Assembly: GCA_963734125.1 (NCBI GenBank)
Contig: CAVTGB010000083.1
Location: forward strand, 53,641-117,640
Length of the DNA: 64,000 nt
Source of the DNA: DATARH01 sp963734125
GTDB lineage: Bacteria; Pseudomonadota; Alphaproteobacteria; ATCC43930; CGMCC-115725
Direction of reading: 5' to 3'
Positions 28,661 to 37,735 of this stretch are shown piece after piece; the stretch's first letter is position 1; every line of letters begins with the position of its first letter. The notes under the pieces are model-generated. The model did not search any database. It worked only from the letters and a program-made list of their open reading frames with translations, and was not told the origin of the DNA. Position numbers and translations under genes: made by a program.

Positions 28661-31654
28661 ATGCCGGATGGGGATCTCGCTGCAAGGCCGCGCCTCTTGA
28701 TCGAGGATTGGCTGCCGGCCGCCGCGATCGGTGTTGAGTGCATCCGGGAGCGGAGCACCGGTCAGCAGCCGCCCGACAAGCGCTTTCATGTCTGGTGGGC
28801 GCGCCGGCCCTTAGCTGCAAGCCGAGCGGCCGTGCTCGCCAGCGTGCTCCCGGCCGATTTCCCGCGGGACGTGTTCGAGCGGTTGCTGGGCTTTGGCCGA
28901 TCGGGCAACGAGATCGTCGCCATTCGGCAATTGATGGACACGGGTGTCCGGGTCGAAGGCGGTTTCGGTGCACCGCGAGCGTTCAAGGGCATCCTGCGGC
29001 CGAATGATATTGCGCAAGCGCATGCGGCGACAGCTTCGGTCTGGGGCCACCTACCGACGGTGCTGGACCCGATGGCCGGCGGCGGCTCCATCCCGCTCGA
29101 AAGCGCCCGTCTCGGTTTCCCGACGCTGGCGAATGAGTACAACCCAGTCGCGTGCAGCATTCTCGAAGCGACGGTGGATTACCCGTTCCGGTTCGGTCCG
29201 GAGTTGGCTGCGCGGGCTCGCCATTGGGGAAGGGTGTGGGAGAAGCGAGCCGCAGAAAGGCTGGGGCGATTTTTCCCAAGAGACACGGCCGGCTTGGTGC
29301 ACGCGTACATTTTCGCCCGAACAGTGCCGTGCCCGACGACCGGACACATGACCCCGTTGGTCGCGGACTGGCATCTACTGAAGCCAAAGGGCGGCGTCCC
29401 GGTGGTGGCGGTCCCGGTGGTGGACAAGGAGGCAGGGACCTGGACGACCGAAATCCGGCCTGTCGGCGTCGGTCCTGGGCATGTCAAGGAGCCGCCCCCC
29501 CGCACCTATACCAAGGGCAAGGGCGTTAGCCTTTTTACCCAAGAGCCCATCCCCGCCGATTGGATCAAGGCGAAAGCGCAGGCCGGCGAGATGGGCAGTG
29601 CCCTTTACGCCGTTGGTCTGAAGTCCCCACAAGGGCTGAAGTTTCGCCCACCGGTACCCGCCGACTCACACGCTCTCTATGCCGCCGAGGAGCAGCTTCG
29701 GCAGGTACGGAAGGAGTGGGAAGTGCGCGGTCTTATTCCCACCGAGGATTATCCGCTCGTGACGACCGACCCGCGCCCCCGCGTGTACGGAATGCCGCGG
29801 TGGGCCGACATGTTCAGCCCCCGACAGTTACTCGGGTTTGGGGTGTTGATGGAGGAATTGCACGCGCTGCGGCCTGCGATCCTTGCAGAGGAAAGCGAGG
29901 AGATGGGCGAGGCGGTGGTACATCTGTTGTCGTTTGTCGTCGATAAGTTTGCTAATTGGAACTGCATTCTATCGTCCTGGAATGTGAAGGCACAGACCGT
30001 CCGATCGTTGTTCGACCGGCACGACTTCGCGTTCAAAACTACTTTCTCTGAAATGGCACCCACCGTTGCCGGCGGCGGACTCGCGTGGGCGATCGACAAT
30101 ACATGTTCCGCATTTGAAGAGCTTGCGACACTGCCTCGTACCGACTCCGGCCGACCCGCCGAATTTGCACAGGGCTCGGCGACCTCGCTGATCCATCTTG
30201 CGGATCGTTCCATCGACGCTGTGGTGGTCGATCCGCCCTATTCCGACAATGTCCAATACAGTGAACTTGCCGATTTCTTCTACGTCTGGCTGAAACGTAG
30301 CCAGGGTCACCGACGGCCCGAATGGTTCTCGACCCTACTTTGCGACCACGCCCAAGAGGTAGTGAAGAACGACGCTCGGTTCCGCACCGGAAAATTGAAG
30401 GCAAAAGATGCCAAGGGACTCGCCCAGGCACACTATCAAACCTTGATGACTGAGGTTTTCAGGGAGACCCGCCGCGTGCTGCGTCCCGAAGGCGTACTGA
30501 CGGTGATGTTCACACATAAGAAACAGGAGGCTTGGGAAGCACTGTTTGCCTCCCTGATCGAGGCGGGATTTGCGATCTCCGCCACCTGGCCCGTGATGAC
30601 AGAGGGCGCACACAGCCTACACCAAGCCAAGAAGAACGCCGCCCAATCGACTGTCATCCTGGCGGCCCGCGTGCGCGAACCCAATGCCGGAACCGGCTAT
30701 TTTGACGCGGCGATGCAGGCGCGCATCCGGCGGGTCGCGGAGGAAACCGCGACGCGTTTGGAGTCGGAAGGGTTGAATGCCGTGGACCAGCTGGTCGGCA
30801 GCTTTGGCCCTGCGATGGGCGTGTTCAGCGCCTTCGAGGCCGTGCGTACCGATACGGGCGAGCCGATCAAGGTCGGCAGTGCCATCGACATCGCGGCCGA
30901 TGCTGTCGCCAATTGGCGAATCCGAAAATTGGCAGCGGGCGGGCTGCAAGGCGTCGAGCCCGAAGGTCAGTTCGCGTTGCTGTGTTGGGACACGCTGCGA
31001 GCCGCCGAATTCCGGTTCAACGAGGCGAAGCTGCTTGGCAATGCCGTCGGCATGGACGTGTCCGCGTTGGAGATCGCCGGGCTTATCAGCGTCAAACAAG
31101 ACCAGGTGAAAATCCTGTCCGCCGCCGAACGGCGCCGGGATGTCCCGCTGCGCGATGATGAAGCCCAGCAATTGCTTTTCGGCTTTGTGCCGGGGGCCGG
31201 CAAACGGGTGAAAAAGGCGGACGCCTTGAAAATTCATCCGCGCGATCCCGCGTTTCGCACCCATCTGGACACGGCTCAGGCCCTCGCACTCGCTTATGCC
31301 GATGCGGGCGGCGGAGCTGCCGGGATCGGCGCCGCCAAATCGTTCTCGCTGAAGCACTCGATCAAGGCAGGCGACGCCACGGTGCGGCTCATTGAAGCGC
31401 TGCTCAAAGCGGCCCCGCCGGCTGTCCGCCGCGACAAGGGCGAGGTCGCCGCCAAGTTTGCCGAGTTCCGCGCCTGGCACGCCATGCTGCAACCCCTGTT
31501 CGAGATCGAGCCGCCAGATTGGACCGAGAAGCCGCCGGATCAGGGGGTATTGCAGCTTCTCGGCCGCACTGGTGACGGCCTTGATGATCAGGAGGAGATC
31601 GACCTCGAAGAGGATGAGGAGACCGAAGGTGACGACGACGAGCCGGAGGAATGA
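28661..31654 (+). CDS. DUF1156 adenine-specific DNA methylase, defence cassette gene 3
   Basis: A 997-residue DNA N6-adenine methyltransferase of the COG1743/DUF1156 family (the PglXI type of BREX type 3). DUF1156 is at the N-terminus (LLIEDWLPAAAIGVECIRE; KRFHVWWARRPLAASRAAV). The S-adenosylmethionine motif is TVLDPMAGGGSIPLES (about residues 134-149), the catalytic motif DPPYSDN near 524 in VVVDPPYSDNVQYSELADF. The C-terminus is very acidic (DDQEEIDLEEDEETEG). It should mark host DNA as self. Its stop overlaps the helicase start by four bases (ATGA), so the two are made together. Confidence 0.9.
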   Translation: MPDGDLAARPRLLIEDWLPAAAIGVECIRERSTGQQPPDKRFHVWWARRPLAASRAAVLASVLPADFPRDVFERLLGFGRSGNEIVAIRQLMDTGVRVEGGFGAPRAFKGILRPNDIAQAHAATASVWGHLPTVLDPMAGGGSIPLESARLGFPTLANEYNPVACSILEATVDYPFRFGPELAARARHWGRVWEKRAAERLGRFFPRDTAGLVHAYIFARTVPCPTTGHMTPLVADWHLLKPKGGVPVVAVPVVDKEAGTWTTEIRPVGVGPGHVKEPPPRTYTKGKGVSLFTQEPIPADWIKAKAQAGEMGSALYAVGLKSPQGLKFRPPVPADSHALYAAEEQLRQVRKEWEVRGLIPTEDYPLVTTDPRPRVYGMPRWADMFSPRQLLGFGVLMEELHALRPAILAEESEEMGEAVVHLLSFVVDKFANWNCILSSWNVKAQTVRSLFDRHDFAFKTTFSEMAPTVAGGGLAWAIDNTCSAFEELATLPRTDSGRPAEFAQGSATSLIHLADRSIDAVVVDPPYSDNVQYSELADFFYVWLKRSQGHRRPEWFSTLLCDHAQEVVKNDARFRTGKLKAKDAKGLAQAHYQTLMTEVFRETRRVLRPEGVLTVMFTHKKQEAWEALFASLIEAGFAISATWPVMTEGAHSLHQAKKNAAQSTVILAARVREPNAGTGYFDAAMQARIRRVAEETATRLESEGLNAVDQLVGSFGPAMGVFSAFEAVRTDTGEPIKVGSAIDIAADAVANWRIRKLAAGGLQGVEPEGQFALLCWDTLRAAEFRFNEAKLLGNAVGMDVSALEIAGLISVKQDQVKILSAAERRRDVPLRDDEAQQLLFGFVPGAGKRVKKADALKIHPRDPAFRTHLDTAQALALAYADAGGGAAGIGAAKSFSLKHSIKAGDATVRLIEALLKAAPPAVRRDKGEVAAKFAEFRAWHAMLQPLFEIEPPDWTEKPPDQGVLQLLGRTGDGLDDQEEIDLEEDEETEGDDDEPEE

Positions 31655-34600
31655 CGGCATCGCTTCACGAGATTGACTGGCCGCGGTTTCTGAAGGCCCC
31701 CGACGGTCAGCTCGTCGCGAGGCTGTACGAGCCCGGCTTGCGGTGCGCGGTTAAGTATGAGCGGTGCTGCGCTTATTTCTCCTCCTCTGTGCTGTCGGCC
31801 GCCGCAGCCGGATTCGGCGCGTTCATCGAGCGCATTCTCGCCGGCGAGATCACCCAAAAGCCGGCGCTCCACCTTTTGGTAAACGAAGAGCTATCGGAAA
31901 CCGATGTCGAGGCGCTGTTGCAGCGTGGCCAGGATGGCCCCCTGATCGACAAGCTGCTTGAACGGTTTGGCACCCCGGCTAACGCTTTGCAAAAGCGTCG
32001 GTTGGAAATGCTCGCGTGGCTGGCGCGCGACGGCTGGCTTGAAGTGCGAGTAGGCGTGCTGCGGCTGGGGGGCGGCATCCTGCACGCCAAGTTCGGCCTG
32101 TTCACCGATGCGGCGGGCGACCGCGTGGTTTTCCAGGGTAGCGACAATGAAAGCGCGAACGGCGTTCGCGGCCATTACGAGGAACTCGAGATCAGCGGCA
32201 GTTGGAAAGACCCCGATAGAGACGCGTACTACCGCGAGAGATTTGGCACGCTGTGGGGCGGTACCGATCCCACCGTGGCTACCCTGTCATTGCCGCAGGC
32301 GATCCGCGAGAAGCTGATCCGCTTCGTCCCAGAAAGACCGCCGGTCAGGGAGGCCGAAGACGATTTGCAGCGCCGCCGCGCTGCGATGCTGTGGGGCTAC
32401 GCGCTGGCGGCACCGTTCATGCCTGAGGCCGGCGCCGCAACCTGCGATGTGATGGCGCCGGTCACGCTATGGCCGCATCAGCGCGGCGTGGTGACCGAGG
32501 CAGCCGGAGCCTGGCCTGCCGGCCGGCTGCTTTGCGATGAAGTCGGCATGGGGAAGACCGTCGAGGCCATCCTTATTCTTCGGCGCCTGTTGGCCGGCCG
32601 GGGTGTCGCCAGGGCGCTTCTCCTGCCCCCTGCGAATTTGTTGCCGCAGTGGCAGGGAGAATTGCGGGAAAAAGGCGGGTTGCGCATTCCCCGCCTGGAC
32701 GGCCCCAGGAAACTCGTCTGGCCGGACGGCACCGAGGAGACGGTATCCGGCCTAGTCGAGGCGCTGGAACGGCCGTTGCTTCTGCTAAGCCGGGAAACCG
32801 CCCGGACCGAGGGCAACCTTCCCATCCTGCTCGCGGCAGAGCCGTGGGATCTGGTGCTGCTCGACGAGGGGCACGCGGCGCGGCGGGCCAATCAGGTGGA
32901 AGGCGAGTTCAACAGCCCAACGCTGCTGCTGGGCTTGTTGCGTCGCCTACAGGCGACCGGACAGGCGCGCAGCATACTAATGCTCTCAGCAACACCGATG
33001 CAAACGCACCCATGGGAGCCCTGGGATCTGCTTCAGGTGTTGGGTGAAGGAGGGCTCTGGCTGTCCGGCTTTCACGTCGTACGCCAGTTCTACGAGGCCA
33101 TGGCACGTTTCGAAACCGGCATGCTGTCCCGGGACGACGCCGTTGGATTGTCGCGAATCCTCGCAGGTACATCCGACCTTCCGACGCCGCCCGAGGGTTT
33201 GGGTCTGCACGATCCCGGCGACACCGCAGGCTTTGCCGAGGCGCTACGGTTCTTGCCAGCCTCCAGGCGCGATGAAGCGGTCGGGTGGCTGCGACGCTGC
33301 TCCCCGCTGCTGCGCCGCATGCACCGCAACACCCGCCACACCTTGCACCGCTATTACGAAATGGGGTTGCTCGACAGCCCACCACCGCGGCGCGATGTCC
33401 GCGAAGACCCGTTCGATTTCGCTACAGAAGAGGAGCGATCGACCTACGATGCGGTGACGCACTACATCGACCGGCGTTTTGAGGAGCTTGAAGAGCAGAG
33501 GGCCGGCAAAGGGTTCGTGATGACGATCTACCGCCGCCGCGCGGCCAGCTCGCCGGTGGCGCTGCGGAAGAGCCTCGAACGGCGCGAAACCGGACTAAAG
33601 GCCGTTATTGCTCAAAGGGCATACGATCCCACGGTGCTCGACATTGAGGACGCGGAAGAGCTGCAAGATTTGCTGAATGTACAGATCACCGCGGCGTTAC
33701 CGGATTCACCCGCGGAAGCGGAAGCGGAACACCGGCAAGTCCAAAGTCTGCTGGGAAAAATCGAAACCTTAGGCGGGTTGGACACTAAGCGAGATCGGCT
33801 AATCAATTGGGTAAAGCATCTTACCGCTGATGGTCGCTCGGTTTTGGTATTCACCAGCTACACCGACACGATGGAATACCTGCGGGACGCGATAGTGAGC
33901 TCGGGGGTGCCGGTCGCATCCTACTCCGGCGAGGGGGGCGGTATCCGAGCCGACGGCAAATGGGTAACCGTCGCTAAAGAGGGAGTTACTGCCGCCCTCG
34001 CCGCCGGGAAGATCCGCGCGCTCGTCTGCACCGATGCCGCCAGCGAAGGCCTGAACCTTCAAGCGGCAGGGGCGCTGATCAATTTCGATCTACCCTGGAA
34101 CCCGTCCAAGGTCGAGCAACGCATCGGTCGCATCGACCGCATCGGGCAGGCTCTTGCCGTCCTTCCAATCGTGAACCTTTACCTGAAAGACAGCGTGGAT
34201 CAGCGCGTCTACCGGGCACTCGCCCAGCGGTGCGGGCTTTTTGAGCGGTATGTCGGTCCGATGCAGCCGGTGCTCTCGCGCGCGATGAGAATGCTGGCGG
34301 GGCGCGAGCATATCGACGAAAAGGTGCTTGCCGATCTCGCCCGAGAGATCGAGAGCGACCCTACCATCACCGAGGCGTTCCCGGACGATGGTGCGGTTAG
34401 CCTCTCCGCCGAGCCGCCGCTAATCGGTCCTGAAGACACCGAGACACTGCTTGCCGCCTTGGACGGTACCGGCATCGAGGTCCGAGCCGAAACCAACACG
34501 CGGCACATCATCGGTGACGGCCCCCTGAGGATCGTAACCGAGCTCTCGGCAGTACCCCTTCACCAGCATGCAGCGTGCGTCGACGGCCTTGATGCACGCC

Positions 34601-35217
34601 AGTGGGCGCTGCTTCGCCAGCTCCAACGGGCGGGTGAACGATTGCCTCTGGTCTTGGTGAGCGTCGAAAGCGACGCGTTCAGAGAGATCATGTGCGGTTG
34701 GGTGGGACCGCACGGCACGGAGGAAGTGAACTCGTTCGCCGATGTCAAACGGCTCGTCGCCGAATGGGATGGCCACGAGCCCGCGCCAGACGCCTGGAAC
34801 GCCGCTCGCATTGCCCTGGAGAACCGCGCTCGCGCGGTGGTCGAAGAATTGCGGGAGCGAGCAGTGGGGATTAGCGGTCGCGAGAGGGAGCAACAGCGAC
34901 AAGCGGCCCGGCTCCGGGTCATCGAAGAGTTGGGGCGGCTATTGATCTGTTTCCCTCCGGATACCGACGATCAGAACGGGAAATTTCATCGCCTTGCGTC
35001 GGAGCCAACTCCGACGGCGGAGCGCCTGAAGGTCGTGTTCAATCGGCTTGGAGGCACATACCCTGATTGGGATTCAGATCACCTTGCCGAGTTGCGAGCG
35101 TTTCGAAATTCGCTCACACCCGCTCAGGTCAGGACTCGATTGACGGGCCGCGAGCTGGAAGCGGCGCTGATGGACCCACGGTGGGAACTCGGCATCACCG
35201 CTGGCTCTGTCGACTGA
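31651..35217 (+). CDS. PLD-like/SNF2 helicase fusion, defence cassette gene 4
   Basis: A 1188-residue protein. Residues ~1-210 form a phospholipase D-like domain with one HxK motif in LHAKFGLFTDAAGD and EELE near it. Then comes an SNF2-type superfamily 2 helicase: CDEVGMGKTVEA (Walker A, about 296), LVLLDEGHAARR (DEGH box, about 407), LMLSATPMQ, and motifs V-VI in SEGLNLQAAGALINFDLPW and QRIGRIDRIGQ (about 795-835). The C-terminus is long and helical. Such enzymes translocate on DNA in BREX type 3 (BrxHII) and DISARM systems. ATG overlaps the methylase stop. Confidence 0.9.
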   Translation: MTASLHEIDWPRFLKAPDGQLVARLYEPGLRCAVKYERCCAYFSSSVLSAAAAGFGAFIERILAGEITQKPALHLLVNEELSETDVEALLQRGQDGPLIDKLLERFGTPANALQKRRLEMLAWLARDGWLEVRVGVLRLGGGILHAKFGLFTDAAGDRVVFQGSDNESANGVRGHYEELEISGSWKDPDRDAYYRERFGTLWGGTDPTVATLSLPQAIREKLIRFVPERPPVREAEDDLQRRRAAMLWGYALAAPFMPEAGAATCDVMAPVTLWPHQRGVVTEAAGAWPAGRLLCDEVGMGKTVEAILILRRLLAGRGVARALLLPPANLLPQWQGELREKGGLRIPRLDGPRKLVWPDGTEETVSGLVEALERPLLLLSRETARTEGNLPILLAAEPWDLVLLDEGHAARRANQVEGEFNSPTLLLGLLRRLQATGQARSILMLSATPMQTHPWEPWDLLQVLGEGGLWLSGFHVVRQFYEAMARFETGMLSRDDAVGLSRILAGTSDLPTPPEGLGLHDPGDTAGFAEALRFLPASRRDEAVGWLRRCSPLLRRMHRNTRHTLHRYYEMGLLDSPPPRRDVREDPFDFATEEERSTYDAVTHYIDRRFEELEEQRAGKGFVMTIYRRRAASSPVALRKSLERRETGLKAVIAQRAYDPTVLDIEDAEELQDLLNVQITAALPDSPAEAEAEHRQVQSLLGKIETLGGLDTKRDRLINWVKHLTADGRSVLVFTSYTDTMEYLRDAIVSSGVPVASYSGEGGGIRADGKWVTVAKEGVTAALAAGKIRALVCTDAASEGLNLQAAGALINFDLPWNPSKVEQRIGRIDRIGQALAVLPIVNLYLKDSVDQRVYRALAQRCGLFERYVGPMQPVLSRAMRMLAGREHIDEKVLADLAREIESDPTITEAFPDDGAVSLSAEPPLIGPEDTETLLAALDGTGIEVRAETNTRHIIGDGPLRIVTELSAVPLHQHAACVDGLDARQWALLRQLQRAGERLPLVLVSVESDAFREIMCGWVGPHGTEEVNSFADVKRLVAEWDGHEPAPDAWNAARIALENRARAVVEELRERAVGISGREREQQRQAARLRVIEELGRLLICFPPDTDDQNGKFHRLASEPTPTAERLKVVFNRLGGTYPDWDSDHLAELRAFRNSLTPAQVRTRLTGRELEAALMDPRWELGITAGSVD

Positions 35218-35457
35218 TCGCTGCAGCGCGGCGCGATTGCCGCCCTCTACCGTAAGCGTGGCGAGATCGCCGGCATCATCGCCGATCTCGAAAAAGCGCC
35301 TCGCGGCACACCGCACGGTAGTGTCTCATGTGTGGCCTTTGTGCCAAATTCCCCTCTCCTGATCGTCGCCAACGGCAATTTGACGGCACGCTGATCGCGC
35401 GACAAGATGCCCATCCCCGGCTCAAAGCCGGGATAATGAGAACGGGGGGAGGCGACA
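35218..35457 (+). other. Intergenic scar with a possible gene fragment and a hairpin
   Basis: Just after the helicase stop the reading AIAALYRKRGEIAGIIADLE looks like the N-terminal piece of a short coiled-coil protein often carried on alphaproteobacterial elements; no start or full frame is left. At 35,416-35,432 CCCGGCT-CAA-AGCCGGG forms a perfect seven-pair hairpin without a T run, 26 bases before the protease gene; it may be a weak terminator or an mRNA structure. Confidence 0.4.
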
Positions 35458-36552
35458 TTGCCAAGCGCAGAACAGGTGGCGACCGCGCTTGCATATGAGT
35501 TCCTGAAGAAGGGAAATTACAGCGCCGCGAGCGGTCCAGTTGAGGTTCCGAGGCTTCTGCGGGTCGCGGCTGTGGCGGACGTTTTAGAAGACGAAGACGA
35601 GTTTCAGATAATACCAGAATTCGCAGGACTTTCCGTGCAATCTGTGGGGTTTGAAGATGGTGTGGACGACCCGAAAGTGCATATCTATCTCACTCGCGGC
35701 TCATCTCGCATGATCAAGGAGTTGCCCGAAGAAGTCGAGGACGTGCCATTGAGGGCGCACAAAATGGGACCTATCAATGTGCGCCCAGATTCGGCCGCCA
35801 TCGCGACGAACCGGGGTAATTTCTATGAGAAAAATGCGCGCGTCTGTTGCGGCAGTTCGTGTGCTCCGACTTCCGAGAATTTGTCAGGGACTTTAGGCGC
35901 ACTCGTGAGACAGCATGGATTGCCGCAAATTTTTCTCCTCTCGAATAACCACGTGTTTGCGGGGTGTAATCATGTGCCGAAAAACCAGCCGATACTTTCG
36001 CCGAGTAGCAATGATGGACGCCCCGACGTACCAGCTCCTCGCGAGATAGGGCGCCACGATCAAATTCTAGAGTTGCACAGCGGAAGTCCAATGTTTGTAA
36101 CCCCTTGCGAGACTGATCTGGCGCTTGCGCGCGCCACCGATCCCGCTGTGATTTCGTCGTGGCAGGGCGATGCTGACAATGGATACGATACTCCGGGGCG
36201 GGCAATCGCGCCTGTTTCGTCGATGCGTGTTAAGAAATTTGGAAGAACAACCGGCCTTAGTCGAGGCGTGATTGAAGCACATATCACAACGCCAACGGCC
36301 ATTAGTTATAACTCTAAGCACTTTAAGGGAGTTGTTTGGTTCAGAGATATTTGGACGGTCCGTGCCGCAGACGTACCTTTTGCGCTGGGTGGTGATTCCG
36401 GAAGTTTAGTTGTGAACGATGACGCTAGCGCGGCTGTCGGAATACTGTTCGCCGCAAATCCGTCGGGCGAATACGGATGGATTGTTCCCATGCCTGCTGT
36501 GAGAGCCGCCTTCGGCGGTCTGGATCTGGTAGCTGCGCATGGGGTGGAGTGA
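35458..36552 (+). CDS. Trypsin-like serine protease
   Basis: A 364-residue protein with a chymotrypsin-fold protease domain and no signal peptide, so it acts in the cytoplasm. The triad is visible: His in LLSNNHVFAG (about residue 165), Asp in CETDLALARATD (about 220) and Ser in ALGGDSGSLVVND (about 314). An N-terminal ~95-residue region (EQVATALAYEFLKKGNY; VHIYLTRG) is separate and may bind a partner. TTG start after a GGGGGGAGG site. It lies downstream of the helicase on the island and is lower in G+C. A role as effector of the cassette, or as an unrelated cargo gene, is open. Confidence 0.8.
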   Translation: MPSAEQVATALAYEFLKKGNYSAASGPVEVPRLLRVAAVADVLEDEDEFQIIPEFAGLSVQSVGFEDGVDDPKVHIYLTRGSSRMIKELPEEVEDVPLRAHKMGPINVRPDSAAIATNRGNFYEKNARVCCGSSCAPTSENLSGTLGALVRQHGLPQIFLLSNNHVFAGCNHVPKNQPILSPSSNDGRPDVPAPREIGRHDQILELHSGSPMFVTPCETDLALARATDPAVISSWQGDADNGYDTPGRAIAPVSSMRVKKFGRTTGLSRGVIEAHITTPTAISYNSKHFKGVVWFRDIWTVRAADVPFALGGDSGSLVVNDDASAAVGILFAANPSGEYGWIVPMPAVRAAFGGLDLVAAHGVE

Positions 36553-36553
36553 G

Positions 36554-36793
36554 ATGTCTCCCGAGGAGGCCGCTAGTCTGTTGGACGCTGAACTCCGGCC
36601 ATATTCGTGGTTTCTGTCTGTAGGAGTGGGGACCAATGAGGAGGGTCAGCCGCTCTTATTTGTATATACGAAAGCCGGCGGAAGACGTGAGATTGCGAAG
36701 CTTGCCTCTGGGTGGATGGGTTACAAGGTCATCGCCAGGCCTGTCGGCTCGATACGACCCGTCGCGCAAACGCGCCGTAGGGCAGCCGGATAG
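36554..36793 (+). CDS. Small partner protein of the protease
   Basis: A 79-residue protein, MSPEEAASLLDAELRPYSWF..., with a beta-rich middle (FLSVGVGTNEEGQPLLFVYT) and the end GWMGYKVIARPVGSIRPV. An alternative ATG at 36,539 overlaps the protease stop. Proteins of this shape are regularly encoded beside cytoplasmic trypsin-like proteases, perhaps as inhibitor or substrate-presenting subunit, but no function is established to my knowledge. Confidence 0.6.
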   Translation: MSPEEAASLLDAELRPYSWFLSVGVGTNEEGQPLLFVYTKAGGRREIAKLASGWMGYKVIARPVGSIRPVAQTRRRAAG

Positions 36794-37450
36794 CTCCTTG
36801 CCGAATTAACCGATCAGCGTATCACCGCCGACCTTCGCCGACCGGGTGTCGACCGATCCCTACCGCCATCGCGGGCGAGGTCCGAGATGGCGCACGGCGG
36901 CGATAATTCTGGCCCCATTCGCGCACGAAATACCGGCATGCGGCCGTCGGCCGGCCCCCTCCCGTGAGGATCAGCACAACGTGCACGGTCCCCGCAAGCG
37001 CCCCTACCGGGTGCGAAGCGCCCCGGCTTAGTCCGAGTAGAGGGTGAGCCCTTCGAGCGTGCACGGTGCGCCTGGCCGGGAATTCAAAAATCGGGCGCGG
37101 TTTGGAAGCCGGGTACAAATTTCGCGTCAACCCGTCGTCGCTCCCCTGTTTTCCCCGAACTGACCGCTTGTCCAACTGAGCGCGGGGTGGCCGACCGGAT
37201 GCCCGATCTTAGGACGGCAAGATAAAAGCGCCGACCTCGGTCGGGCGCATGTGGTTGGTCGGGTTAGATTTTTTGGGGATTGGACCAACAGGGCCTACTG
37301 GCGCTTGCGCCACAAAGTCCAAGGAATTCAACGGACCGAGCGCCGTCGCTCCCGCCAAACCCCGCCGGCTCTGCGCCAGGCAGCGCCTGGTCCGGCGCCC
37401 TCCCCGTCCCGGCCATCCCACTCAACATGACGCTCCGATTTCGGGTCCGG
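36794..37450. other. Right end of the island, no gene seen
   Basis: About 650 bases between the last island gene and the attachment region. Reading frames in it are short and rich in arginine and proline. I see no tRNA, repeat or transposase. It may hold remnants of lost cargo. Confidence 0.4.
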
Positions 37451-37469
37451 GGATACCCCAGTGATACCC
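37451..37469. promoter_or_regulatory. Probable integrase arm-type sites near attR
   Basis: GGATACCCC followed at once by GTGATACCC, the same word found two times beside the left repeat. The pair lies 46 bases from the right attachment repeat. Binding by the island recombinase is inferred from position only. Confidence 0.45.
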
Positions 37470-37514
37470 AGTACAGGTTTGGCCGAACCGCAAAGAGCCT
37501 AAGACATTGGAAAG

Positions 37515-37559
37515 GCTGGCTGGGGGACTAGGATTCGAACCTAGACTGGCGGAGTCAGA
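37515..37559 (+). repeat. Right attachment site (attR)
   Basis: Identical over 45 bases to the copy at 16,236-16,280 and in the same orientation. Here it is continuous with the 5' part of tRNA-Gln, so the element's right end supplies the tRNA 3' part and keeps the gene functional after integration. Confidence 0.93.
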
Positions 37560-37590
37560 GTCCGCTGTCCTACCGTTAGACGATCCCCCA
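37517..37590 (-). tRNA. tRNA-Gln(CTG)
   Basis: The minus strand folds as a complete 74-base tRNA with CCA encoded, U1-A72 in the acceptor stem (TGGGGGA/TCCCCCA) as in many tRNA-Gln, anticodon loop CTCTGAC (anticodon CTG, codon CAG) and T loop TTCGAAT. It is the integration target of the island on its left. Confidence 0.97.
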
Positions 37591-37735
37591 CCGGCATGGC
37601 GGCGGGCACCCGTCAGGGCGGCGCGCCGCAGGCAGGTACCTGCGTCGGCACGCGGTTGACTAACACACCCGGCCGCGATTGGGTAGGCTCCCGATCGGGA
37701 TTCGCCGGCGTCACCGGCGACAGCGCGGAGGATCC

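Larger units (their letters stand above)
16236..37559. mobile_element. Integrative element in tRNA-Gln carrying a defence-like cassette
   Basis: A 21.3-kb element bounded by 45-bp direct repeats of the tRNA-Gln 3' part, with a tyrosine recombinase gene next to the left repeat. The left half carries integration, replication and regulation genes (integrase, RusA-like, HicAB, AlpA-like, Toprim primase-like, DUF3987, DUF5681); the right half carries a DUF499 ATPase, DUF1156 methylase, PLD-SNF2 helicase, protease and two small genes. No phage structural genes and no conjugation genes are seen, so it resembles a phage satellite or a non-conjugative genomic island. All genes point rightward. Confidence 0.9.

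Noticed and set aside
25295..35217. Complete BREX or DISARM system
   Set aside because: No PglZ, BrxA, BrxB, BrxL or DUF1998 protein is encoded within the island, so neither name applies as such.
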